From CAIZGX01 sp044371675 (lineage in GTDB: Bacteria > Bacteroidota > Bacteroidia > Flavobacteriales_D > Sanyastnellaceae): DNA of 10,514 bases. The notes beneath the pieces were generated by a model that searched no databases, was not told the DNA's origin, and saw nothing but the letters and a program-made list of their open reading frames with translations. The position numbers were made by a program, and so were the translations under genes. Shown piece by piece: positions 1-6,184 of the stretch (positions are counted from its first letter, which is position 1; every line of letters starts with the position of its first letter). The stretch is from NCBI GenBank assembly GCA_044371675.1, contig JBILTF010000082.1, forward strand, positions 1 to 10,514, read 5' to 3'.

Positions 1-961
1 TTTCGTAAGAGTTGGTAACCAAAACGCTTATGATGAAATAATGTCCATTCGGAAGGAATACAATTCCCCAATCGTTTGTGGCGGCTGTTAATCCTGCGTC
101 GTTCGTTCCTGATGAACCCGTTTTGTGAGCCACAACTGTTCCTTCGGGCAAGAGTCCTTTCAGACGCTTCACGCCAGTGGAGGTTTCTTTCATGGTTTGC
201 CAGAAGAAGTTGTAGCTCGAAGGAGAGAGCAAACCGTTTTTATTTTCATAGAACAATCGCAACGTCTGAACAGCGGCATTCGGAGTTATCCAATTCTGAA
301 ACATGTTTTCCCATTTCGACTGCATGGTGCGTTCATTGAATGCAAATTGAAGATCTTGAATTTGATTTTTTTTGAAGTAGTCCTCCACTAATTTCGGAGA
401 ACCAACCATTCCAATTAAAGTATCGCAAGCGGCATTATCACTGTGCGAAATACAATACTGAATCAGTTGCGCAACAGTGAGATCTCCTCCATCTGGAAAA
501 TCTGTTCCAAGCGGATTCCAATATGCATCAACAGGCAAGACTTCTTTTGATATTTTTATTTTCTGATCGAGACTGAATTCGCCGCGATCAATTTTGTCAA
601 GCATGGCCAGGCCAATGTGCATTTTATAAGCGCTCTGAGTAGGGCAGCGCATATCACCATTGATTGAAAGGGTATCGTTCCCATTTTCTTCTGAAATAGA
701 AATTCCCACTACCGCTTTTTTATCGGCCAAGATTTGTTCAATCTGCTTTTTCAATTCTCTTGTCCGATCAACCCTCTCCGCAGCTTCAACAGGGGCAGGA
801 GTTAGGACAAAAAAGTAAATCACCGCCCACACCACCCCGAAAAACAATCCGAGATAAACGGTATTCAGGTGCTTCTTCAAATCACGCGTCACGATCAATC
901 GGAATAGAATCCATAGAATGAATAATGTTGCAAACGCAACGGGGAGGTAGATTCTAAGCAT
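1..961 (-). CDS. bla: Class A (A2, CfxA/PER-like) beta-lactamase, membrane-anchored, 3' end cut off by the window
   Basis: Predicted serine beta-lactamase acting in the periplasm; 320 codons are visible and the C-terminus lies beyond base 1. All class A signatures are present: S110-A-Y-K113 (S70xxK73), S174-D-N176 (SDN loop), E210 as the general base (36 residues after the SDN serine, as in class A), N223 and W224 closing the omega loop, and K280-T-G282. The stretch around residues 210-227 (NE..M, QNW.TP) and the KTGSSG start of the last part are typical of the A2 subgroup with CfxA, CblA, PER and VEB. The N-terminus is odd: two hydrophobic segments (about 5-23 and 34-53) with a basic loop between them (R21-K30), suggesting a periplasmic N-terminus and a tethered domain. 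I chose the ATG at 961. An in-frame TTG at 880 would leave one segment ending in VEA-AE, a possible signal peptide. No SD sequence is seen. Substrate range cannot be read from sequence alone. Confidence 0.88.
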   Translation of the reverse strand, partial: MLRIYLPVAFATLFILWILFRLIVTRDLKKHLNTVYLGLFFGVVWAVIYFFVLTPAPVEAAERVDRTRELKKQIEQILADKKAVVGISISEENGNDTLSINGDMRCPTQSAYKMHIGLAMLDKIDRGEFSLDQKIKISKEVLPVDAYWNPLGTDFPDGGDLTVAQLIQYCISHSDNAACDTLIGMVGSPKLVEDYFKKNQIQDLQFAFNERTMQSKWENMFQNWITPNAAVQTLRLFYENKNGLLSPSSYNFFWQTMKETSTGVKRLKGLLPEGTVVAHKTGSSGTNDAGLTAATNDWGIVFLPNGHYFIISVLVTNSYE

Positions 962-1018
962 GTTTTATATAAATTCAAATTATTCTTTGCAAAGATGAGG
1001 TGGATTCATTTCTTTTTC

Positions 1019-1060
1019 GTCGAAGACCCTCGCAACGCCAGTTGCCCTCGTCCTTCAGAC
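1019..1060 (-). repeat. Hairpin-GAGG modular repeat, copy A
   Basis: On the + strand three short inverted repeats are joined by CCTC: GTCGAAGAC (1019-1027), CCTC (1028-1031), GCAACGCCAGTTGC (1032-1045), CCTC (1046-1049), GTCCTTCAGAC (1050-1060). The arms are 3, 5 and 3 bp. Read on the minus strand, which carries the neighbouring genes, the linkers are GAGG. The array begins 23 nt beyond the stop codon of the serine hydrolase gene, so it would lie in that transcript's 3' end. Bases 1025-1050 are identical to 2468-2493 in copy B. I do not recognise this as a named repeat family. The remainder of 962-1083 holds nothing else I can support. Confidence 0.75.
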
Positions 1061-1083
1061 ATTCCCCGCTCTCTTAACTTCTC

Positions 1084-2364
1084 TTACCGCACAATAACCT
1101 TCTTTACCTCTGCCGAATCGCCACTTGAACAGCGAATGACATACAATCCAGAGGCGAGGTGATTGGTGCTGATTTCCTCAGAAGTTCGGGCTTCAAGACT
1201 CATAATTTTATTTCCTTTCGAATCATAAACTTCACACACAAAAGCCTTCCCAGGCCAGTTAATCCGAACCGAAGTAGCAGTCTGATTCAACCAGAAATTT
1301 TCATCTGATTCTTCAGCAACTGGAGTGCACATCACGTAATTCAACTTCTCCCAAATCTGATCGTTCAATAAAAACGGAACCAAGGAATTGTCGGGTGCAT
1401 TGCCCATGCGAATGAACACCAATCCCTCACTCGGACTCACATTCAAGAACTGCCCATCTCTGCCTATTGCGGCGTATACATCTGAAGGTGCATTTGGAAA
1501 CATCATCCCCGGTATTACTATTTGTGCTTGAGGAATCATATATGAGCTTTGTCCATTCAACCACCACAAGTATCCGTAAGAGTTGTTCAGGTTCTGAGAG
1601 GGCGTAATCATTTCCTGATAATAATTCGCGTCGGTCATCAACTGATTGCCATTCCAATTTCCCCCGTTCTGCATTAAGATTCCAAAACGTGCCATGCTTC
1701 GTGCAGTGCTCAAATACACATTGTTGTAACCACTCTGGAAAAAGAACCCGTCCATTCCCGTCGGTTGCTTCAAGGCCGAAAAGACAAGTCCATTCAACGT
1801 TTGTCCAGTCGCTCCTTCCAACACACCATCGAGCAACGTATACGGACCATTGTGATACGCCCAGCGCGTTCCCGCATCTGCAGAATAAACCAAACAATTC
1901 GGATCGGTGCAATACGGATCTGCAACACCATCGTCTAACCCCGATGTCATGGTTAATTGGTTTCGAACCGTAATGTTATTTTCTTGAGCGGCAGTGCAAC
2001 TGGTCCAACCACTTCCCAAATAACTTGAACTTAAATCATTGATCGAAAGCTGTCCGTTTTGTTGCGCTATTCCAACCAAATAGGAGGTAAGCGTCTTCCC
2101 TGCAGAAGCCCAATACCACAGGCTATCCTGCGTGAATGTCCCGAAGTAATTCTCAATGACAATCTTGCCATTCTTCAGCACAATAAATACTTTCGTGTTG
2201 TTACTTTCCAGAAAGGTTAACAACTCAGGTATCTGATCTTCACACCATCCCAATTCCGCTGGAGTAATAGTTGCCCAAGTGTTACCCGTGTTAGGTGGAA
2301 AATAGATTTGTCCTTTAGCAAAAACATTCGCGACAATCAAAAGAAGAAGTAAAGTGTATTTCAT
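1084..2364 (-). CDS. Secreted serine hydrolase (beta-lactamase class C / NylB-like) with T9SS sorting domain
   Basis: 426-aa serine hydrolase of the class C beta-lactamase / 6-aminohexanoate-dimer hydrolase (NylB) / esterase fold, probably extracellular or on the cell surface. Domains in order: signal peptide (about residues 1-19, M-K-Y then a leucine-rich core), hydrolase domain (about 35-345), and a C-terminal type IX secretion sorting domain (about 352-426, with ASGLYVIR and ending KKVIVR). Catalytic motifs are S87-A-G-K90, Y170-H-N172, and G301-R-D-G-Q305 followed by a hydrophobic LVFIRMG strand, where class C enzymes have KTG. The ATG at 2364 is chosen because it puts the signal peptide at the N-terminus; a GTG at 2385 would only add seven residues before it. 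The true substrate (amide, ester or peptide) is unknown; classical beta-lactamase activity is not implied. The gene stands alone between the two hairpin-GAGG repeats and has no clear promoter or classical terminator. Confidence 0.88.
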   Translation of the reverse strand: MKYTLLLLLIVANVFAKGQIYFPPNTGNTWATITPAELGWCEDQIPELLTFLESNNTKVFIVLKNGKIVIENYFGTFTQDSLWYWASAGKTLTSYLVGIAQQNGQLSINDLSSSYLGSGWTSCTAAQENNITVRNQLTMTSGLDDGVADPYCTDPNCLVYSADAGTRWAYHNGPYTLLDGVLEGATGQTLNGLVFSALKQPTGMDGFFFQSGYNNVYLSTARSMARFGILMQNGGNWNGNQLMTDANYYQEMITPSQNLNNSYGYLWWLNGQSSYMIPQAQIVIPGMMFPNAPSDVYAAIGRDGQFLNVSPSEGLVFIRMGNAPDNSLVPFLLNDQIWEKLNYVMCTPVAEESDENFWLNQTATSVRINWPGKAFVCEVYDSKGNKIMSLEARTSEEISTNHLASGLYVIRCSSGDSAEVKKVIVR

Positions 2365-2429
2365 GTTCGTTTGAATATATTTCACTTAAATGGTTTAACG
2401 AATATACAATTCAAACCATCTGAATTTTC

Positions 2430-2506
2430 GGAACATTGTTGCCCTCGTCAAAGACCCTCGTCCAAAGGACCCTCGCAACGCCAGTTGCCCTCGCGAAGCA
2501 ATTCGC
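2430..2506 (-). repeat. Hairpin-GAGG modular repeat, copy B
   Basis: The longer copy, read on +: an imperfect hairpin around AACATTGTT (2430-2442), CCTC, GTCAAAGAC (2447-2455), CCTC, GTCCAAAGGAC (2460-2470), CCTC, GCAACGCCAGTTGC (2475-2488), CCTC, GCGAAGCAATTCGC (2493-2506). Four CCTC linkers are invariant, while the hairpins differ in sequence, arm length (3-5 bp) and loop (3-4 nt). The last hairpin touches the stop codon of the 36-aa peptide gene (2506-2508), and a palindrome GCTATATAGC (2505-2514) overlaps that stop. The array therefore lies at the 3' end of that gene and upstream of the serine hydrolase gene. Bases 2387-2429 show nothing else certain. Confidence 0.78.
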
Positions 2507-2616
2507 TATATAGCTGCCCAAGCGAGCAGCGCTAGCCAAAACAACCCTTTAATAAGAAAAAACAAAAAGCCAATCCAGCCAACACGTTTGAGCCAATGTT
2601 TGAATTTCTGTTTCAT
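2506..2616 (-). CDS. Small tryptophan-rich single-pass membrane peptide, 36 aa
   Basis: The sequence starts MKQKFKHWLKRVGWIGFLFF and continues as LIKGLFWLAL, then LAWAAI and a TAG stop. A basic N-terminus (K2, K4, K6, K10, R11) is followed by one hydrophobic helix (about 13-36), which predicts an inner-membrane peptide with its N-terminus inside. It has four tryptophans (8, 14, 27, 33). The GFLFFLIKGL.WL core resembles short unannotated peptides I associate with Bacteroidota genomes, from memory and unverified. The ATG lies 11 nt after the U-tract of the rpoD terminator, so expression would need terminator read-through or a promoter inside that hairpin region. The function is unknown. The clean charge/hydrophobic layout argues for a real gene, but its short length leaves doubt. 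Confidence 0.55.
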   Translation of the reverse strand: MKQKFKHWLKRVGWIGFLFFLIKGLFWLALLAWAAI

Positions 2617-2627
2617 AAAACGAAGTT

Positions 2628-2657
2628 AAAAAAGAAAGGCTCCTTTCGGAGCCTTTC
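2628..2657 (-). terminator. Intrinsic terminator of rpoD
   Basis: Perfect 10-bp stem (GAAAGGCTCC, 2634-2643, pairing with 2648-2657), a four-base loop (GAAA on the transcribed strand) and a run of six T on the minus strand (2628-2633). It starts 5 nt after the rpoD stop codon. This is a textbook strong rho-independent terminator and closes the housekeeping block. Confidence 0.93.
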
Positions 2658-2662
2658 AGATA

Positions 2663-3532
2663 TTATCCTAAGTAAGATTTTAAGATCTTACTTCTGCTTG
2701 TGTGCTTTAAGCGTCGAATGGCTTTCTCTTTAATCTGACGAACACGTTCACGTGTTAGATCGAAGCGCTCTCCGATTTCTTCCAACGTAAGTGGATGCTC
2801 ACCATTCAAACCGAAATACAATCGAACAACATCGCCCTCACGCGCTGTAAGCGTACGAAGTGAGCGTTCAATCTCGCGACGCAAACTTTCATGCAATAGA
2901 TCTGTATCCGGAGAAGGAGTGTCGTTCGTTTGCAATACATCGTACATCGTAGAGCTGCTGTCATCTCCGTCTTTCAAAGGAGCATCCATAGATACGTGAC
3001 GTCCGCTGTTGCGCAACGATTGCTTCACTTCATCCAAAGTCATTTCTAACACTTCAGCCAATTCAGCTGGAGTAGGAGGACGCTCGAATTCTTGTTCCAA
3101 CTTAGCGAAAGCCTTGTTGATTTTGTTAATCGAACCAATCTTGTTCAAAGGAAGACGAACAATACGAGATTGCTCAGCTAACGCTTGAAGAATAGATTGA
3201 CGAATCCACCATACAGCGTAAGAAATGAATTTAAATCCACGAGTTTCATCGAAACGCTGAGCCGCTTTAATCAAGCCAAGGTTTCCTTCGTTAATTAAAT
3301 CGGGAAGAGATAAACCTTGGTTTTGATATTGTTTCGACACAGATACAACGAAACGCAAATTTGCTTTAGTCAATTTCTCCAAAGCAAGTTGATCACCTTG
3401 TTTAATGCGACGAGCCAACTCAACTTCTTCTTCGGCAGTAATCAAATCCACACGACCAATCTCTTGCAAATACTTGTCAAGGGAAGCGGTCTCGCGGTTG
3501 GTTACCTGTTTTGTAATTTTTAACTGTCTCAT
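2663..3532 (-). CDS. rpoD: RNA polymerase primary sigma factor RpoD (SigA)
   Basis: 289-aa primary sigma factor that directs RNA polymerase to housekeeping promoters. Visible regions: 1.2 (about 15-48, SLDKYLQEIG start), 2 (about 50-120) with the -10 recognition and melting part FDETRGFKFISYAVWWIRQ (94-112), 3 (about 128-200), and 4 with a helix-turn-helix (about 249-276, TLEEIGERFDLTRERVRQIK) that contacts the -33/-35 element. Region 1.1 and the large non-conserved insert of E. coli RpoD are absent, as expected for Bacteroidota, whose primary sigma is about 290 aa and reads TTG / TAnnTTTG promoters. The ATG at 3532 gives the usual MRQLKI start. It lies 55 nt downstream of pnp with no terminator between, so it is probably co-transcribed with pnp. 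No SD sequence is visible. Confidence 0.97.
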   Translation of the reverse strand: MRQLKITKQVTNRETASLDKYLQEIGRVDLITAEEEVELARRIKQGDQLALEKLTKANLRFVVSVSKQYQNQGLSLPDLINEGNLGLIKAAQRFDETRGFKFISYAVWWIRQSILQALAEQSRIVRLPLNKIGSINKINKAFAKLEQEFERPPTPAELAEVLEMTLDEVKQSLRNSGRHVSMDAPLKDGDDSSSTMYDVLQTNDTPSPDTDLLHESLRREIERSLRTLTAREGDVVRLYFGLNGEHPLTLEEIGERFDLTRERVRQIKEKAIRRLKHTSRSKILKSYLG

Positions 3533-3587
3533 GTTTGCTTAACGTTCGTTTAATTCACTGTTTCTGTAATACGCAAAAAACAGGAAT

Positions 3588-5726
3588 TTAGTTTTGTTCT
3601 TCTGGCTTTGGAAGCAAAGCTTTTCTAGAAAGCTTTAATTTACCGGTCTTAGGATCTTTTCCTAACACTTTAAACTTAACCAAATCACCAACTTTCAACA
3701 CCTCGTTAACATCGTCTATTCTTCTCCACTCCAATTCACTGATGTGAATAAGGCCGTCTTGACCAGGAATAATTTCAACGAATGCACCGAACGGTTGAAT
3801 GGTTTTAACTGGACCTTCATAAACAGCTCCAATTTCAACTTGCGGAGGCCAAACAATTGACTTCACACGATTCACAGCAGCATCAAGGCTTGCCTTGTCC
3901 GCAGACGCAATTTCTACAAAGCCTTTGTTGTCGCGCTCTTCGATAGAGATTGTTGCGCCAGTTGTTTTCTGAATTTCTTGAATTACTTTTCCTCCAGGTC
4001 CAATTACTTTTCCGATTTCTTCGGTTGGAATTTCGAAGCTAACGATACGTGGAGCGTGAGCTTTGAAATCTTCGCGTGGTTCAGAAATGGTTTTCATCAT
4101 TTCGCCTAAGATGTGCAAACGTCCTTGCTTGGCTTGATCCAAAGCATCGGTCAACAATTGCATGGAAAGACCCTTGATCTTAATGTCCATCTGGCAAGCT
4201 GTAATTCCTTTCGAAGTTCCAGTTACTTTGAAGTCCATATCGCCCAAGTGATCCTCGTCTCCTAGGATATCTGATAAGATTGAATATTTTCCGTTTTCAT
4301 CTGTGATCAATCCCATTGCAATTCCAGATACTGGAGAAGTAATAGGAACACCAGCGTCCATTAATGCAAGTGTACCTGCGCAAACAGTAGCCATAGATGA
4401 AGATCCGTTCGATTCTAAAATGTCAGACACAATTCGCATCGTGTAAGGACATTTTTCAGTTTCAGGAAGAACAGGCTTCAATGCACGAAGTGCAAGGTTT
4501 CCGTGTCCAATTTCACGACGACCGGTTGAACGAATCGGACGTGCTTCACCTGTGCTGAATGGTGGGAAGTTGTAGTGCAACAAGAACTTGTCGTTACGTT
4601 GATTTACAACACCATCCACGAATTGCTCGTCAAGCTTAGTTCCCAAAGTAAGCGTAGTCAAAGACTGTGTTTCACCGCGAGTGAAAACACTTGATCCGTG
4701 AGCACCTGGCAAATAATCCACTTCACACCAGATTGGACGAATAGTGCGTGTATCGCGACCATCTAAACGAATACCATCGTCTAGAATCATGCGACGCATA
4801 GCGTCTTTCAAACAATCGTGGGTATATTTCTTGAACAAGAATGCATTTGCCGATTTTTCTTCCGCAGTGAATTGAGCGAAAAACTCCTCTTCAATTTGGT
4901 GAAACGCTGCGCTTCTCTCTTTCTTTCCAGATGGAGTCTTAACAGCAACATAGAACTTGTCATAACACTCGTCCCATACTTTCTTCTTCAACTCTTCGTC
5001 TTTTGGTTCGTGGTTGTATTCGCGCTTTACAGTCGCCTTTTCAACCTTCGATGCCAATTCCAACTGAGCTTTAACTTGAATTTGAATAGCAGCGTGGGCA
5101 ATAGCAATGGCCTCAACCATAACTTCTTCAGACACTTCTTTCATTTCTCCTTCAACCATGACAATGCTGTCTCCACTACCTGCAATCATCATGTCTAAAT
5201 CGGCAAGTGCCAATTGAGAGCGAGTAGGGTTTACAAAGAATTCTCCGTTGATGCGTGCAACACGAACTTCAGAGATAGGGCCGTTGAAAGGAATATCTGA
5301 AACTGCAATTGCTGCAGATGCAGCAAGTCCAGCTAAACTATCAGGCATGTGCTCTGTATCTGCAGAAATCAAAGACACCACAACTTGTGTGTCACTGTGG
5401 AAATCTTCAGGGAACATTGGGCGTAAAGCGCGGTCGATCAAACGAGAAACTAAAATCTCGTCGTCGTATGGACGTGCTTCACGTTTGAAATAACCACCTG
5501 GGAAACGACCCACAGCGGCGTATTTTTCACGGTACTCTACCGTTAGAGGAAGGAAGTCTAATCCTTCTTTTGCTTCTTCGTTGGCTACAACGGTTGCAAG
5601 GAGCATCGTATCTCCTTGACGAACGACTACAGAGCCATGTGCTTGCTTCGCTAACTTACCAGTTTCAATGGTAATTGGAGCAGAAGAACCCATGTCAATG
5701 GTCGTTGTGATTGCTTCGATTTTCAT
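3588..5726 (-). CDS. pnp: Polyribonucleotide nucleotidyltransferase (PNPase)
   Basis: 712-aa cytoplasmic 3'-5' exoribonuclease that degrades RNA phosphorolytically to nucleoside diphosphates. Domains in order: first RNase PH domain (about 8-145, with the RNA-contact loop RFPGGYFKRE 74-83), helical linker (about 150-310), second catalytic RNase PH domain (about 320-545), KH domain (about 562-622, IGKVIGPGGK 571-580) and S1 domain (about 632-702). The phosphate-binding NGSSS (440-444) and the metal aspartates D490 and D496 in the GDEDHLGDMDF segment match the E. coli active site. Full length, no lesion. It follows rpsO, the arrangement also found in E. coli, with a hairpin in the 85-nt gap. The 55-nt gap on the other side (3533-3587) leads into rpoD without a terminator. 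Confidence 0.98.
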   Translation of the reverse strand: MKIEAITTTIDMGSSAPITIETGKLAKQAHGSVVVRQGDTMLLATVVANEEAKEGLDFLPLTVEYREKYAAVGRFPGGYFKREARPYDDEILVSRLIDRALRPMFPEDFHSDTQVVVSLISADTEHMPDSLAGLAASAAIAVSDIPFNGPISEVRVARINGEFFVNPTRSQLALADLDMMIAGSGDSIVMVEGEMKEVSEEVMVEAIAIAHAAIQIQVKAQLELASKVEKATVKREYNHEPKDEELKKKVWDECYDKFYVAVKTPSGKKERSAAFHQIEEEFFAQFTAEEKSANAFLFKKYTHDCLKDAMRRMILDDGIRLDGRDTRTIRPIWCEVDYLPGAHGSSVFTRGETQSLTTLTLGTKLDEQFVDGVVNQRNDKFLLHYNFPPFSTGEARPIRSTGRREIGHGNLALRALKPVLPETEKCPYTMRIVSDILESNGSSSMATVCAGTLALMDAGVPITSPVSGIAMGLITDENGKYSILSDILGDEDHLGDMDFKVTGTSKGITACQMDIKIKGLSMQLLTDALDQAKQGRLHILGEMMKTISEPREDFKAHAPRIVSFEIPTEEIGKVIGPGGKVIQEIQKTTGATISIEERDNKGFVEIASADKASLDAAVNRVKSIVWPPQVEIGAVYEGPVKTIQPFGAFVEIIPGQDGLIHISELEWRRIDDVNEVLKVGDLVKFKVLGKDPKTGKLKLSRKALLPKPEEQN

Positions 5727-5755
5727 TCTTTTATTTTCGGATATATAGTTCTAAG

Positions 5756-5791
5756 AAAAAACGCGAAAAGGCAATTGTTAGATTGCCTTTT
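5756..5791 (-). terminator. Hairpin between rpsO and pnp, probable leaky terminator or attenuator
   Basis: Ten-base stem (AAAAGGCAAT, 5766-5775, pairing with 5782-5791) and a six-base loop, followed on the minus strand by CGCG and then six T (5756-5761). The four extra bases between stem and U-tract make it less than ideal as an intrinsic terminator. That would fit partial read-through from rpsO into pnp. E. coli also has a terminator plus an RNase III site in this gap, so a processing role is an alternative. Confidence 0.72.
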
Positions 5792-5811
5792 CTTTGATTT
5801 ATGCCTGTATA

Positions 5812-6081
5812 TTACTTACGTAATTCAAGTTCTTTTACGATTGCACGGTAACGAGCGATGTCAACTTTTTGCAAATAATCCAATAAGCTTCTACGCTTAC
5901 CAACCAATGCAATCAACGAACGTTGTGTGCCGTAATCTTTTTTATTCTTCTTTAGGTGCTCAGTTAAGTGAGCAATACGGTAGGTGAACAAAGCGATTTG
6001 TCCTTCTGAACTACCTGTGTCTGTTGCAGATTTACCGTGTTTAGCGAAAATCTCTTGTTTTTTTTCTGTTGTAAGGTACAT
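5812..6081 (-). CDS. rpsO: 30S ribosomal protein S15
   Basis: 89 aa, exactly the length of E. coli S15. It binds the central domain of 16S rRNA early in 30S assembly. Family signatures are visible: FAKHGKSATDTGSSEGQIA (12-30), the LTEHLKKNKKD segment (38-48), and KRRSLLDYLQ near the C-terminal half (62-71). The ATG at 6081 gives the MYLTTEKKQEIF start usual in Bacteroidota. Transcription from the promoter at 6150-6181 would give a leader of about 65 nt. That leader contains GGAGG (6113-6117), but 31 nt from the start, too far for a Shine-Dalgarno role. S15 is autoregulated through its leader in E. coli; whether that holds here cannot be seen. Confidence 0.97.
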   Translation of the reverse strand: MYLTTEKKQEIFAKHGKSATDTGSSEGQIALFTYRIAHLTEHLKKNKKDYGTQRSLIALVGKRRSLLDYLQKVDIARYRAIVKELELRK

Positions 6082-6149
6082 GCCAATACTTTTTTAGTGA
6101 TTATTATGTGAGCCTCCAAGTAAATGTTACTTTTCTTGAAAGTGGGGTG

Positions 6150-6181
6150 CAAAGATACGAAATTTCTTTTCGTGAATGCAA
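6150..6181 (-). promoter_or_regulatory. Bacteroidota-type promoter of rpsO
   Basis: On the minus strand TTG (6181-6179), 21 bases, then TATCTTTG (6157-6150), a perfect match to the Bacteroidota -7 element TAnnTTTG. Transcription should begin around 6143-6147. The spacer holds a 6-bp-arm inverted repeat, ACGAAA-N5-TTTCGT (6157-6173). The -33 element starts 4 nt beyond the accD stop codon, so rpsO can be transcribed independently of accD. Confidence 0.8.
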
Positions 6182-6184
6182 GAT

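Noticed and set aside
76..391. Two overlapping plus-strand frames at the left end
   Set aside because: They run antisense to the beta-lactamase, whose catalytic motifs are all in the minus-strand frame.
2365..2385. GTG start at 2385 for the serine hydrolase
   Set aside because: It only adds seven residues ahead of a complete signal peptide that begins at the ATG at 2364.
2374..2410. Promoter for the serine hydrolase around TATATTCG
   Set aside because: The -7-like element has one mismatch and no TTG lies at a suitable distance upstream.
2430..2506. CRISPR-like array (regular short motif with variable spacers)
   Set aside because: The constant part is only 4-6 bases, the spacers are 7-14 bases and self-complementary, and no cas genes are near.
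4818..5198. 126-codon open frame antisense to pnp
   Set aside because: It is phenylalanine- and leucine-rich, the mirror of lysine- and glutamate-rich PNPase coding sequence, with no family signature.
6113..6117. GGAGG as Shine-Dalgarno site of rpsO
   Set aside because: It is 31 nt from the start codon, and Bacteroidota rarely use such sites.
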